The notes: generated from the sequence alone by a model not told the origin. DNA of 8,395 nt from Syntrophobacterales bacterium (GCA_031285215.1 JAITWQ010000075.1:1-8395), one strand, 5' to 3'; shown: positions 1 through 6,788, numbered from the stretch's first letter. Translations and numbers: made by a program.

Positions 1-69
1 GATGCGGTGATGATGATGGATTATGACGGAGCCGCAGAATTGATACAAAAGCTGCTTAATCGTGCATAA
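1..69 (+). CDS. C-terminal end of an unidentified protein (partial)
   Basis: The left edge cuts into an open frame of 22 codons ending in TAA at 67-69. The visible C-terminus contains three consecutive methionines, then DYDGAAELIQKLLNRA, which looks like a closing amphipathic helix. This is too short to name a family. In some bacteria and archaea, indolepyruvate:ferredoxin oxidoreductase genes precede a paaK-ACT pair, so that is one possibility for this gene, but nothing in these residues proves it. A 122-bp gap with its own promoter separates it from paaK, so the two need not be cotranscribed. Confidence 0.5.
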   Translation, partial: DAVMMMDYDGAAELIQKLLNRA

Positions 70-125
70 TATCACGGGTATGAACATGGAAGCGAAAAAA
101 TATTTTCTCTCATTATCAAATTTCT

Positions 126-154
126 TTGATTTTTTGATCGTCAACCGTTATACT
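126..154 (+). promoter_or_regulatory. sigma70-like promoter for paaK-ACT
   Basis: TTGATT (126-131) and TATACT (149-154) are separated by 17 bp, close to the TTGACA/TATAAT consensus at ideal spacing. The start codon lies 38 bp downstream of the -10 box. A 6-bp inverted repeat, ATCAAA (115-120) and TTTGAT (125-130), overlaps the -35 box, and a smaller one, TTGA/TCAA (134-144), lies in the spacer. Either could be an operator, but arms this short also occur by chance. No regulator gene is present nearby. Confidence 0.6.
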
Positions 155-191
155 GAAAAATGATTCAATATTAGAAAGGGAATCATAAACC

Positions 192-1496
192 ATGATTTAT
201 AATGAAGAATTCGAAACATTACCCCGTGAAGTCCTCGAAGTTTTACAGTTGAAACGTCTCCAGCAAGTTGTGCAGCGTGTTTATCATACCGTTCCTTTTT
301 ATAAAGAAGCCTTTGATAAGGCGGGCGTTTCTCCCAATATCAAAAGCCTTGATGAGCTTCGCCATTTTCCTTTTACCACCAAGAACGACCTGCGTGATAA
401 TTATCCCTTTGGTCTCTTCGCCGTTCCCATGGATCGCGTTGTCCGTCTCCACGCCTCATCCGGGACAACGGGCAGCTCTACCGTGGTTGGCTACACGAAG
501 CGGGACATTGAAAATTGGTCGGAACTCATGGCTCGCTGTTTTTTCGGCGCCGGTTTAACGCAGAATGATATCGTTCATAATGCCTATGGTTATGGGTTGT
601 TCACAGGAGGGCTGGGTGTTCATTACGGCATCGAAAAACTCGGCGCCAGTGTTATTCCCATGTCCGGCGGCAATACAAAGCGCCAGATCATGCTTCTCCA
701 GGATTTTGGCCCAACGGCTATTTGCTGTACCCCTTCGTATGCCCTTACTCTGGCGGAACAAGGCGAAGCCATGGGAATTGACATGAGGAAATTGAAACTT
801 CGCGTTGGTATTCTGGGGGCAGAACCATGGTCTGAAACATTGCGCAAACAGATCGAAGACGCCCTGGATATTACGGCGATGAATATTTACGGCCTTTCGG
901 AAATTATGGGGCCTGGCGTCGCCATGGAATGTGCGGAAGGTAAAGAAGGGATGCATGTCTTTGAAGACCATTTTCTGGTGGAAGTCATTGATCCCGCAAC
1001 GGGCGATGTTTTGCCTCCGGGTGAAGAAGGCGAGGTTGTCTTCACGACCCTTACCAAAGAGGCGTTTCCTTTAATACGCTATCGTACACGGGATCTCTCC
1101 CGTCTTATTCCCGAACCGTGCGTTTGCGGGCGAAGCCTGTACCGGCTGGAACGTGTTATGGGACGAAGCGATGATATGCTTATCATTCGCGGTGTTAACG
1201 TCTTCCCCTCTCAGATAGAAGATGTCCTTGTTGGTATTGACGGGCTGGATCCCCATTATCAGCTCGTTGTTAACCGGCAAGGGACGCTGGATACCATTGA
1301 AGTTAAGGTAGAGGTCAATGATCGCCTGTTTTCCAAGGCAGATGAAATAAAGACGCTGCAAAAAATCGAACAAAAAATCATCAAGGATCTAAAGGATTTT
1401 CTCGGCGTCACAGCAAAGGTGAAACTTGTGGAACCGAACTCCCTGCCGCGTTTTGAAGGAAAAGCATCACGGGTCATTGATAACAGGAAATTCTGA
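192..1496 (+). CDS. paaK: phenylacetate-CoA ligase (AMP-forming)
   Basis: This cytosolic adenylate-forming enzyme joins phenylacetate, or a related aryl acid, to CoA using ATP. The 434 residues match the usual PaaK length and carry the superfamily motifs in order: phosphate-binding SSGTTGSST at 89-97, YGLSE at 233-237, YRTRDLS at 297-303, [17 protein letters not shown] at 324-340, and [10 protein letters not shown] at 419-428 with the expected catalytic lysine K424. C310, C312 and nearby residues form a small Cys-containing turn typical of the family. The start is ATG 192, with AGAAAGGG at 173-180 as a somewhat distant ribosome binding site. The tandem-ACT gene follows after 33 bp in the same direction. 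The family is very secure. The true substrate could be phenylacetate, indoleacetate or another aryl acid, since close paralogues differ in specificity and no pathway genes are visible. Confidence 0.93.
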   Translation: MIYNEEFETLPREVLEVLQLKRLQQVVQRVYHTVPFYKEAFDKAGVSPNIKSLDELRHFPFTTKNDLRDNYPFGLFAVPMDRVVRLHASSGTTGSSTVVGYTKRDIENWSELMARCFFGAGLTQNDIVHNAYGYGLFTGGLGVHYGIEKLGASVIPMSGGNTKRQIMLLQDFGPTAICCTPSYALTLAEQGEAMGIDMRKLKLRVGILGAEPWSETLRKQIEDALDITAMNIYGLSEIMGPGVAMECAEGKEGMHVFEDHFLVEVIDPATGDVLPPGEEGEVVFTTLTKEAFPLIRYRTRDLSRLIPEPCVCGRSLYRLERVMGRSDDMLIIRGVNVFPSQIEDVLVGIDGLDPHYQLVVNRQGTLDTIEVKVEVNDRLFSKADEIKTLQKIEQKIIKDLKDFLGVTAKVKLVEPNSLPRFEGKASRVIDNRKF

Positions 1497-1529
1497 CAAA
1501 TTGAAAACACAAGGAGGTGCGGCCTCACC

Positions 1530-1961
1530 ATGCAAGTTGAACAAATTTCTATTTTTTTGGAAAATAAGCCGGGCAGACTGGAAAATCTAACGAGAATCCT
1601 TAAAGATGCAAATGTTAATATCCGCACTCTTTCGGTGGCAGATACTTCCGATTTCGGAATCGTCCGCCTCATAGTTGATCAGGTGGCAGAAGCTGCCCGT
1701 GTACTGAAAGACCAGGGATATACATTCAGCCGCACAAGCGTTGTGGCCGTTGAAGTTCCTGACAGGGCGGGAGGACTTCATGATATTTTAGATATTATTT
1801 CCAACGCCCATGTTAACATTGAATATATGTATGCCTTCGTCGAAAGAAGCGGCCGCAATGCGGTTTTGCTCTTCCGGTTTGATAAGCCTGACGAAGCCGT
1901 TAATGCCCTGCATAGCCACAACGCAACGGTTCTGTCCGGGGATGCGCTTTACTCGCTCTAG
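1530..1961 (+). CDS. tandem ACT-domain protein
   Basis: A small soluble 143-residue protein made of two consecutive ACT folds and nothing else. The first runs from about residue 3 to 65 and the second from about 71 to 137. Both show the family pattern of a strand, then a P-x-x-G/A-x-L turn leading into the first helix: ENKPGRLENL at 11-20 and VPDRAGGLHDIL at 77-88. ACT pairs bind amino acids or similar small ligands at the domain interface and usually regulate enzymes. Stand-alone tandem-ACT proteins are often found beside phenylacetate-CoA ligases, which fits here. The start is ATG 1530, preceded by a strong AAGGAGGT at 1511-1518. The gene is probably cotranscribed with paaK. I infer that it senses an aromatic amino acid or its aryl-acid product, but the ligand and target cannot be read from the sequence. 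Confidence 0.85.
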   Translation: MQVEQISIFLENKPGRLENLTRILKDANVNIRTLSVADTSDFGIVRLIVDQVAEAARVLKDQGYTFSRTSVVAVEVPDRAGGLHDILDIISNAHVNIEYMYAFVERSGRNAVLLFRFDKPDEAVNALHSHNATVLSGDALYSL

Positions 1962-2101
1962 CCAAATGGGTGCAAGAAATACCGAGTTATAGGCAAACGT
2001 AAAGAGGCGGCGCAAAACGATAAATAATGCGGGAAATCACTTTTTGTGCCTCGTGGTGCCGTGCAAGCCCGCCTTTTGTTAAGCCTCCGCACGATAGACG
2101 C

Positions 2102-2347
2102 CTATCTTGATTCCTCTGGCGAGCTTTCCGGCCAATCGGAATCGTCTTGGGAGGCGTCGTCATTTGCGGACTTTTGACCGTCGTTTGAAAGGACGGTTTT
2201 CATCCCCTTCGCCGCACCAACGGGAGGCGTGTTCGAAATGTGAACATCGCCCTTTTCATCCGTCCATTTGTAAATATCCGCAGCCTGGCCGGACCAGGGA
2301 AACAAAATAAAAAGACCAAGCATTCCGGTACATATCCATATTTTCAT
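2102..2347 (-). CDS. small exported DUF4124 protein
   Basis: An 81-residue protein with a Sec signal peptide: M-K-I start, hydrophobic core at about 5-18, and probable cleavage after SGQA at residue 22. The mature protein opens with the DUF4124 signature DIYKWTDEKG (24-33) followed by HISNTPP (36-42). In this family the short N-terminal beta module is often joined to other domains. Here it is followed only by a low-complexity tail rich in Ser, Asp and Glu (about 53-81), probably disordered. The expected location is the periplasm, and the molecular function of the family is not established. GAGAGGTGGG (2351-2360, read on the minus strand) precedes ATG 2347. The gene lies downstream of atpB on the same strand but beyond a strong terminator, so it is probably transcribed separately. 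It converges with the ACT gene. Confidence 0.8.
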   Translation of the reverse strand: MKIWICTGMLGLFILFPWSGQAADIYKWTDEKGDVHISNTPPVGAAKGMKTVLSNDGQKSANDDASQDDSDWPESSPEESR

Positions 2348-2406
2348 TTTCCCACCTCTCTTCCAAAACAGACTCTATAACTTTTTTCATGGTTTTACGT
2401 AAGAAG

Positions 2407-2434
2407 AAAATACTCTCTCCTTGCGTCCTGTGAA
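2407..2434 (-). promoter_or_regulatory. possible promoter for the DUF4124 gene
   Basis: Read on the minus strand, TTCACA (2429-2434) matches the -35 consensus at five of six bases. TATTTT (2407-2412) lies 16 bp away and matches the -10 consensus at four of six. The start codon is about 60 bp downstream. A separate promoter is expected because the atpB terminator lies between the two genes. The region is AT-rich, so this is only a candidate. Confidence 0.3.
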
Positions 2435-2485
2435 CCAGTCCTTTTCCCATCATTTCATGCCCTTGTCTGTATAAACTTGCGCCGG

Positions 2486-2526
2486 AATAAAAAGGCCGTT
2501 TCCAGTTTTAAAGCGGAAACGGCCTT
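2486..2526 (-). terminator. Rho-independent terminator of the atpZ-atpI-atpB operon
   Basis: A perfect 12-bp stem, AAGGCCGTTTCC (2492-2503) and GGAAACGGCCTT (2515-2526), closes an 11-nt loop. On the minus strand the stem runs straight into a T-rich tract (2486-2491). It lies 26 bp past the atpB stop codon. On the plus strand the hairpin has no T tract behind it, so it acts in one direction only. Confidence 0.9.
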
Positions 2527-2552
2527 CAGGGAATGGTAATGGACGAACTAAC

Positions 2553-3212
2553 CTAGTGCGCTTCCTCCATGGCTCCGGCAATGTACATCATGGAAAGGAG
2601 TACGAAAACCAGCGTCTGAATGAAGCAAATCAAAAGCTTCAGCACCAGAATGGGCAGAGGAACCAAACAGGGAACAAGAATGAGCAATACTGCCAAAACA
2701 ATATGACCGCCTTCCATATTACCGAAAAGACGGAAAGTAAGAGAAACCGGACGGGCAAGATGACCGACGATTTCAATGGGGATGATCAGCGGGGCTAACC
2801 AGGGACTGGGGCCTACAAAATGTTTAAAATATTTTATTCCATGTACTTTAACACCAATAACATGGGTCAGGACGAAAACGGTCAGAGCCATGCAGGCATT
2901 GGTATTCAGGTTGGCCGTTGGTGAACCGAATCCGGGAACAAGACCCAGAAGGTTGGATACCAAAATAAATAATCCAAGTGTGGCGATCAGGGGAAAGAAT
3001 TTTTTCCCGTGTTCTCCCATGGTTTCCTGAAGGAGATTGTTGAGCGCGCCCACGATCACTTCCATGAAATTCTGAAGCTTCCCTGGGTAAAGCTCCAAGC
3101 GGCGCGTAGCCAAAAAAGACAATACACCCAGTATCAAAATAACAAAAATGGCGTAGCTTACATGGGTGGGTATTGAGGGGAACATAAGTTCCAGAAAGGA
3201 TAGGGTGTGCAT
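2553..3212 (-). CDS. atpB: F0F1 ATP synthase subunit a
   Basis: Integral membrane subunit of the F0 sector, forming the two half-channels that carry protons (or Na+) to the rotating c ring. Its 219 residues are short next to the E. coli protein but normal for compact bacterial homologues. Hydrophobic segments fall near 18-36, 74-95, 104-121, 137-152, 168-188 and 190-214. The hallmark [13 protein letters not shown] lies at 154-166, with the essential stator arginine at R161. Another conserved stretch is [19 protein letters not shown] at 87-105. By eye, the E. coli E219 position is H170 here and the H245 position is K192, departing from the usual Glu/His pair. The gene starts 3 bp after atpI, and its ribosome binding site GAGGAGGT lies inside the end of atpI, suggesting translational coupling. 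No atpE follows; the operon terminator comes next. Confidence 0.96.
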   Translation of the reverse strand: MHTLSFLELMFPSIPTHVSYAIFVILILGVLSFLATRRLELYPGKLQNFMEVIVGALNNLLQETMGEHGKKFFPLIATLGLFILVSNLLGLVPGFGSPTANLNTNACMALTVFVLTHVIGVKVHGIKYFKHFVGPSPWLAPLIIPIEIVGHLARPVSLTFRLFGNMEGGHIVLAVLLILVPCLVPLPILVLKLLICFIQTLVFVLLSMMYIAGAMEEAH

Positions 3213-3215
3213 CTG

Positions 3216-3623
3216 TTATTTAACCTCCTCCAGACAGTTTTTTTTTAATAAAGTTACAAGTGTGGTTAATACCAAATTAACAATGACGACGGAAAGACCG
3301 AGAAAAACTCCCCGCACATCAACGTAATCGTTCGTTACAATAAAAAAGAGTACGACGGCAATAACCGCCAATCGCATATAGTACCTGGACATTACCAGAA
3401 ATTTTGCCGTTCCGGCAGAGTGAGAAAAAACGCCCTGCAAACTTCGGTATATCCAGTAAAAATTAACAATGCTGACAAGACCTCCCAACAGCACGCCAAG
3501 AGCGAAGGCAATTGGCATACTGATCATGCTGATCAAAACCAGCAACGCCAGGATCACCCAGTTGATTATCTCAATTTTCCGGTGGAGGGGGTCTTTTTTT
3601 ATGTGATTCACTTTTAAGGCCAT
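3216..3623 (-). CDS. atpI: ATP synthase subunit I-like membrane protein
   Basis: A 135-residue membrane protein of the ATP synthase I-chain family (ATP-synt_I). It has four predicted membrane segments at about 19-36, 38-58, 82-97 and 105-125. The glycine-rich second segment, GVLLGGLVSIVNF (43-55), and the RYYMR stretch before the third (80-84) fit the family. In studied bacteria AtpI helps assemble or stabilise the c ring, and a role in Mg2+ supply has also been proposed. I chose ATG 3623; a TTG directly before it (3624-3626) is in frame. Either way the start lies more than 50 bp inside the end of atpZ, in a different frame. I see no good ribosome binding site there, so translation probably depends on coupling to atpZ. 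A GTG at 3609-3611 is a shorter alternative start. Confidence 0.82.
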   Translation of the reverse strand: MALKVNHIKKDPLHRKIEIINWVILALLVLISMISMPIAFALGVLLGGLVSIVNFYWIYRSLQGVFSHSAGTAKFLVMSRYYMRLAVIAVVLFFIVTNDYVDVRGVFLGLSVVIVNLVLTTLVTLLKKNCLEEVK

Positions 3624-3867
3624 CAATAAAAGATGGTTCTCTGTTTAACTTTTTGATCAAGAGATAGACATTACGAAGCCCTGTGAAAATACCCACAGCT
3701 ATAAGAAAGATCGTAAAATACGGCGTTGTGCCTAATCTGTGATCAATATAGCGCCCAAGATAAAGCCCGCCAAAAATCACAATAACCATAAAAACGCCTA
3801 CGCTGCTTGCGTAGAACATTTGCGTGACAGATTTTTTCGTATCTTTATCCATCGAGTTTGGGTTCAT
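3571..3867 (-). CDS. atpZ: AtpZ/AtpI-family protein, first gene of the atp operon
   Basis: A small two-helix membrane protein of the AtpZ family, 98 residues from ATG 3867. The membrane segments are about 18-37 and 50-71. Between them is the family pattern G-G-x-Y-L-G-R-Y-I-D-x-R-L-G-T-T-P at 33-49, with conserved G38, D42, G46 and P49, followed by GIFTGLRNVYLLIKK. In alkaliphilic Bacillus, AtpZ with AtpI supports ATP synthase stability. The tail is basic and then proline-rich (KKRPPPPEN), and its coding sequence overlaps the start of atpI. The start is uncertain: ATG 3867 and ATG 3852 both lack a clear ribosome binding site, and a TTG at 3889-3891 is also in frame. If the candidate promoter at 3863-3891 is real, only the 3852 start would be transcribed, giving an almost leaderless message. 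Confidence 0.78.
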   Translation of the reverse strand: MNPNSMDKDTKKSVTQMFYASSVGVFMVIVIFGGLYLGRYIDHRLGTTPYFTIFLIAVGIFTGLRNVYLLIKKLNREPSFIDGLKSESHKKRPPPPEN

Positions 3868-3891
3868 AGCATAAGCGAAAAGGCAAGTCAA
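3863..3891 (-). promoter_or_regulatory. possible promoter of the atpZ-atpI-atpB operon
   Basis: On the minus strand, TTGACT (3886-3891) lies 17 bp before TATGAA (3863-3868). The -35 match is strong and the -10 match moderate. It is the best pair I see upstream of atpZ, but it would start transcription only a few bases before ATG 3852. Either the message is almost leaderless or the true promoter lies further upstream, within or beyond the stem-loops at 3931-4020. Confidence 0.35.
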
Positions 3892-3930
3892 ATAAAAATA
3901 CCGGATTTTTGGTTATATATTGGGCAATGT

Positions 3931-4020
3931 AGCGGAACGCCGGGGACGGGCGAATCCCCTGCAATTAACCGCTGACTGCCGTTTCCCGGCGGGAGGAAAC
4001 TGAAAGGGGCTTCCCTTTTC
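3931..4020. other. consecutive stem-loops in the atpZ/loiP intergenic region
   Basis: Several short perfect inverted repeats follow one another. AGCGG (3931-3935) pairs with CCGCT (3969-3973) and encloses GGGGA (3942-3946)/TCCCC (3955-3959). Next come GCCG (3978-3981)/CGGC (3987-3990), and AAAGGG (4003-4008)/CCCTTT (4013-4018) around a GCTT loop. This patch is far more GC-rich than the AT-rich DNA on both sides. It could be a structured leader, a small RNA or a dispersed repeat. I do not recognise the core of any known riboswitch, and neither strand shows a convincing coding frame. Confidence 0.35.
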
Positions 4021-4082
4021 CCGGGTATCTTTTGAAACTGGAAACATAGAACGTAAAACTCCCTTGCTATCTGCAAGTAATT

Positions 4083-4112
4083 TTGGCATAAGGCATGATT
4101 ATACGATTATAA
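4083..4112 (+). promoter_or_regulatory. possible promoter of the M48 protease gene
   Basis: TTGGCA (4083-4088) and TTATAA (4107-4112) are 18 bp apart, and the -35 box matches consensus at five of six bases. The start codon is 28 bp past the -10 box. A small inverted repeat, CTTGC (4063-4067)/GCAAG (4073-4077), lies just upstream of the -35 box and could be a regulator site. The AT-rich context makes the exact -10 box uncertain. Confidence 0.4.
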
Positions 4113-4139
4113 AAAAATATACTTGGGAGGTAATGTGTG

Positions 4140-4883
4140 ATGAAGATGAAAAGGTTGGTTTCTTTCTTTATGGGATGTTTCGCAATCATTTTACTCAGCG
4201 GCTGTATTACGGACAAGCATCTTTCTGCGGGGGGAGACTTGCTCACCGCCGCCACCGTTACCAATGATGATTTGATCAAAATGTCAAAAGAAATGCGGGT
4301 TGTTGGCGATAAGCAGAACAAAGTCGCCCCTGCCAACAATAAATATGCGCAGCGATTGGCGCGTTTGACGAATAAGCTCAAAAATGAGGACGGGCTTGAT
4401 TTGAATTTTAAAGTCTATATTACTAAGGATATAAATGCCAATGCCACGGCGGACGGTTCGATTCGCATGTATTCCGGTCTTATGGATATGATGACGGATG
4501 ATGAAATTTTCTATGTTATCGGTCATGAAATAGGGCATGTCAAAGGTGGTGATTCTCTGAACGCGATCCGGGTCGCTTATACGACTTCCGGTGTAGTGAA
4601 AGCCGCTGGTGCCGCCAGTGGAACTGTTGCCGCGTTGACCGATTCTCAGCTTGGCGATCTTCTGAATGCGGCGGTTAATGCTCAATTTTCACAAAAACAG
4701 GAATATGCCGCCGATAATTACGGTTATAACATGATGAAGAAATATAAAGTTGATACCAATGCCGCCGTCTCCGCCCTGCGTAAAATAGATGCTCTGGGAC
4801 AAAGCGGTGGTTTTTTATCCAGTCACCCCAACAGCGCCGACCGTGCGAATAAGCTGGAAAACTTAATTAAAAGCGGAAAATAA
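4140..4883 (+). CDS. loiP: M48 metalloprotease, LoiP-like lipoprotein
   Basis: A zinc metalloprotease anchored as a lipoprotein. Counting from ATG 4140 (247 residues), a signal peptide ends in the lipobox LSGC with lipidation at C22. The catalytic HEIGH motif is at 129-133, with H129 and H133 binding zinc and E130 catalytic. The third zinc ligand is expected at E188 in QEYAADNYGY. The segment from KVYITKDINA through YSGLMDMMTDDEI (92-122) and the late SHPNSADRA (228-236) match E. coli LoiP (YggG) closely as I remember it. LoiP is an envelope protease linked to osmotic stress. Other M48 lipoproteins, such as YcaL or BepA, are less similar; BepA-type TPR repeats are absent. GGGAGG (4125-4130) serves ATG 4140, though GTG 4137 and ATG 4146 are also in frame. 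The gene is transcribed alone, divergently from atpZ, and ends in a strong terminator. Confidence 0.88.
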   Translation: MKMKRLVSFFMGCFAIILLSGCITDKHLSAGGDLLTAATVTNDDLIKMSKEMRVVGDKQNKVAPANNKYAQRLARLTNKLKNEDGLDLNFKVYITKDINANATADGSIRMYSGLMDMMTDDEIFYVIGHEIGHVKGGDSLNAIRVAYTTSGVVKAAGAASGTVAALTDSQLGDLLNAAVNAQFSQKQEYAADNYGYNMMKKYKVDTNAAVSALRKIDALGQSGGFLSSHPNSADRANKLENLIKSGK

Positions 4884-4899
4884 GGAGTGATCGCCGCCA

Positions 4900-4994
4900 T
4901 TGACAGATAAAATCAAAGGCCCCTGAGCTTTTTCAGAGGCCTTTGACTTTTTTGGGGTTGCTTGGCAATGCCCTTAACATCAGTTATCTGTCAA
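4900..4994. repeat. 11-bp inverted repeat enclosing the loiP terminator
   Basis: TTGACAGATAA (4900-4910) and TTATCTGTCAA (4984-4994) are perfect inverted copies with 73 bp between them. The terminator hairpin lies inside, off centre. I see no flanking target-site duplication and no coding capacity. A small mobile element, a regulator site pair, or chance are all possible. The right copy ends 13 bp before the next gene. Confidence 0.4.
4913..4953 (+). terminator. Rho-independent terminator after loiP
   Basis: TCAAAGGCC (4913-4921) pairs with GGCCTTTGA (4938-4946). After one mismatch, CTGA (4923-4926) pairs with TCAG (4933-4936), closing a six-base loop. A run of six T (4948-4953) follows. The hairpin lies 29 bp past the loiP stop codon and isolates loiP from the next gene. 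Confidence 0.9.
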
Positions 4995-5007
4995 AACGGA
5001 TGCCCGT

Positions 5008-5805
5008 ATGGATATTCAGGTTCATGTTCCCTACCGTCTTTTGCAAGGGCCGTTTATTGACACAATTATTGCCACAAAGGTCAATCCGGAAGTAGCCATT
5101 AATCATTATGATCTGGATCGTTTCCCCAGGGAAACCTTTTGCGAGACGGGGGCAAAACTTAAAGAAGCAGGGGTGCGGGTTACGTTGCATGCCCCTTTCG
5201 TTGATCTGCGGCCGGGAGCCATTGATTCCCATATTCGTGATATTTCCAGGCGGCGTATTCAGAGTATTATTGATCTTGCCGTGTTTTTTCAGCCCGTTTC
5301 CATTGTTTGTCACGCTGCTTTTGATGAACGGTACTATTTGTCCGCCGAAGAGCAATGGCTGAAGAACAGCATAAAAACATTCCAATCCTTTTTGCCGGAT
5401 CTGTATGATGCGGCGTGTCCGATTTGCATAGAGAATGTCTATGAATCTGATCCGGCAATTCTGCGGAGGCTCATGGAGGGCGTTAATTCGCCCATGATTG
5501 GTTTTTGCTTCGATACGGGGCACTATAATATTTTCTCCCGCTCTTCCCTTGAAGTTTGGATTGAAACCATGGCGCCTTATCTGAAGCAGCTTCATATCCA
5601 TGATAATGGAGGGAAACATGATCAGCATTTGCCGCCGGGGGAGGGAACATTCCCTTTTGAAAGGCTTGGAAGTCTTTTAAGCGGGAAACATATTACGCCT
5701 GTTATTACACTTGAAACCCATTCCATGGAAGACTATGAGCGCGCCTTGGGGAAACTCGATACTTTAACCCTGCCTTTTATGCCGTACAAGCCTTCCCCTG
5801 TGTAA
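5008..5805 (+). CDS. sugar phosphate isomerase/epimerase-like TIM-barrel protein
   Basis: A 265-residue soluble protein of the xylose isomerase-like TIM-barrel superfamily (AP_endonuc_2), which includes sugar isomerases, epimerases and endonuclease IV. The divalent-metal ligands appear at strand ends in the expected order: H61 (LHAPF), H102 (CHAAF), E142 (IENVYE), D169 and H172 (FDTGH), H196/H198 (LHIHDN), H207 (DQHLPPG) and E236 (ITLETH). The [10 protein letters not shown] segment (208-217) is typical of the isomerase/epimerase branch. The full set of ligands implies an active enzyme, but the substrate cannot be told. ATG 5008 is the first start after an in-frame stop at 4975; its ribosome binding site is weak. 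The permease gene begins 5 bp after the stop, suggesting an operon. An endonuclease IV role is possible but less likely given this motif set. Confidence 0.85.
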   Translation: MDIQVHVPYRLLQGPFIDTIIATKVNPEVAINHYDLDRFPRETFCETGAKLKEAGVRVTLHAPFVDLRPGAIDSHIRDISRRRIQSIIDLAVFFQPVSIVCHAAFDERYYLSAEEQWLKNSIKTFQSFLPDLYDAACPICIENVYESDPAILRRLMEGVNSPMIGFCFDTGHYNIFSRSSLEVWIETMAPYLKQLHIHDNGGKHDQHLPPGEGTFPFERLGSLLSGKHITPVITLETHSMEDYERALGKLDTLTLPFMPYKPSPV

Positions 5806-5810
5806 AGACG

Positions 5811-6788
5811 ATGTTTATCTACATTGCGAAAAGATTGCTGTTTATGCTCCCCCTTTTGTTTGGCATTACCATCATCTGTTTCGCGGTAATGCGCCTGGCT
5901 CCCGGGTCGCCTGTTGATATGCAGACACAGTTAAATCCGCGGGTGTCTGTGGATGCGCAGGAGCGGTTAAGGGCCATGTATAACCTTGATAAGCCCCTCC
6001 ACCAACAGTATGGAATCTGGCTAAAGAAGGTATTGGTATTTGATCTCGGCACGTCCTTTTCTTCCGATCAGCGGCCAGTCATGGACAAGATAAAAGAGAG
6101 GCTGCCCGTTACCCTGCTTTTGAATGTCCTTTCCATGATTCTCATTCTGTGTGTGGCTATTCCTCTGGGAGTGATGTCGGCTGTGCATCAGAATTCCCTG
6201 TTTGACCGGCTGACAAGTGTTTTTGTGTTTGTGGGATTTGCCATACCCACGTTTTGGCTGGCCCTTTTGCTGATGATTTTTTTCGGAATTCATCTGGGCT
6301 GGCTGCCCATTTCCGGGTTGCGGTCTTTAAATTATGAATATATGTCTCCGGGAATGGCTTTGTGGGATTTAATCAAACACCTGCTTCTTCCTGTTTGCTT
6401 GTCTGCTTTTGGCGGTCTGGCGGGATTTTCCCGTTTTATGAGGGCAAACATGCTGGAGGTTATCAGGCAGGATTATATGACAACGGCGCGGGCCAAGGGA
6501 TTAAGCGAACCTGTCGTTTTGGGGAAGCACGCCCTGAAAAATGCACTGCTGCCTGTCATTACCCTTTTGGGTTTATCTGTTCCCGGATTGATCGGCGGGA
6601 GTGTCATTTTTGAGACGATTTTTTCCATACCTGGCATGGGGCAATTGTTGTACATGTCCGTGATGGCCAGGGATTATCCCGTTGTGATGGGAATTCTTTA
6701 TATCGGGGCGATTTTGACGCTGATAGGCAATCTTGTGGCGGATGTATGTTATGCCCTGGTTGACCCGCGTATACGCGTTTATTCATAA
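5811..6788 (+). CDS. ABC transporter permease, DppB/OppB family
   Basis: An inner-membrane permease subunit of the dipeptide/oligopeptide/nickel ABC importer family. Its 325 residues are full length for the DppB type. It has the N-terminal helix (about 9-29), the periplasmic domain, and further segments near 101-123, 136-160, 190-206, 245-268 and 292-315. The cytoplasmic coupling loop that contacts the ATPase (EAA motif) spans about 221-249, with the core [14 protein letters not shown]. It ends in the conserved DPRI (318-321). Such permeases normally work as a DppB/DppC pair with two ATPases and a binding protein, none of which lies within the sequence on either side here. The start is 5 bp after the isomerase stop, with a weak ribosome binding site, so coupling is likely. 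The substrate is unknown; peptides, nickel and sugars are all handled by this family. Confidence 0.9.
   Translation: MFIYIAKRLLFMLPLLFGITIICFAVMRLAPGSPVDMQTQLNPRVSVDAQERLRAMYNLDKPLHQQYGIWLKKVLVFDLGTSFSSDQRPVMDKIKERLPVTLLLNVLSMILILCVAIPLGVMSAVHQNSLFDRLTSVFVFVGFAIPTFWLALLLMIFFGIHLGWLPISGLRSLNYEYMSPGMALWDLIKHLLLPVCLSAFGGLAGFSRFMRANMLEVIRQDYMTTARAKGLSEPVVLGKHALKNALLPVITLLGLSVPGLIGGSVIFETIFSIPGMGQLLYMSVMARDYPVVMGILYIGAILTLIGNLVADVCYALVDPRIRVYS

Noticed and set aside
555..971. 138-codon minus-strand open frame inside paaK
   Set aside because: It is antisense to a well-supported gene, has no family features and is best explained as a shadow of paaK codon use.
1962..2101. Possible terminator between the convergent ACT and DUF4124 genes
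   Set aside because: GCGGG (2029-2033) and CCCGC (2068-2072) can pair ahead of a short T-rich stretch, but the loop is about 35 bases and the stem only 5, so it is not a convincing terminator. Nothing else is recognisable in these 140 bases.
3937..3990. Resemblance to part of a cobalamin riboswitch or a tRNA T-arm (GGGCGAATCCCC)
   Set aside because: The other conserved riboswitch core segments are missing, and no acceptor, anticodon or D-arm can be folded around the T-arm-like piece.
3888..4076. 62-codon minus-strand open frame across the atpZ/loiP intergenic region
   Set aside because: No ribosome binding site, no recognisable family, and the frame runs through the stem-loops; more likely a chance frame in structured non-coding DNA.
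4984..5628. 214-codon minus-strand open frame opposite the TIM-barrel gene
   Set aside because: The plus strand carries the complete ordered metal-ligand motifs; the antisense product is compositionally odd (rich in Asn, Ile and Arg) and matches no family I know.
6766..6777. Perfect 12-bp palindrome CGCGTATACGCG at the end of the permease gene
   Set aside because: It encodes the conserved DPRI region, and a palindrome of this length is expected about twice by chance in a window of this size.
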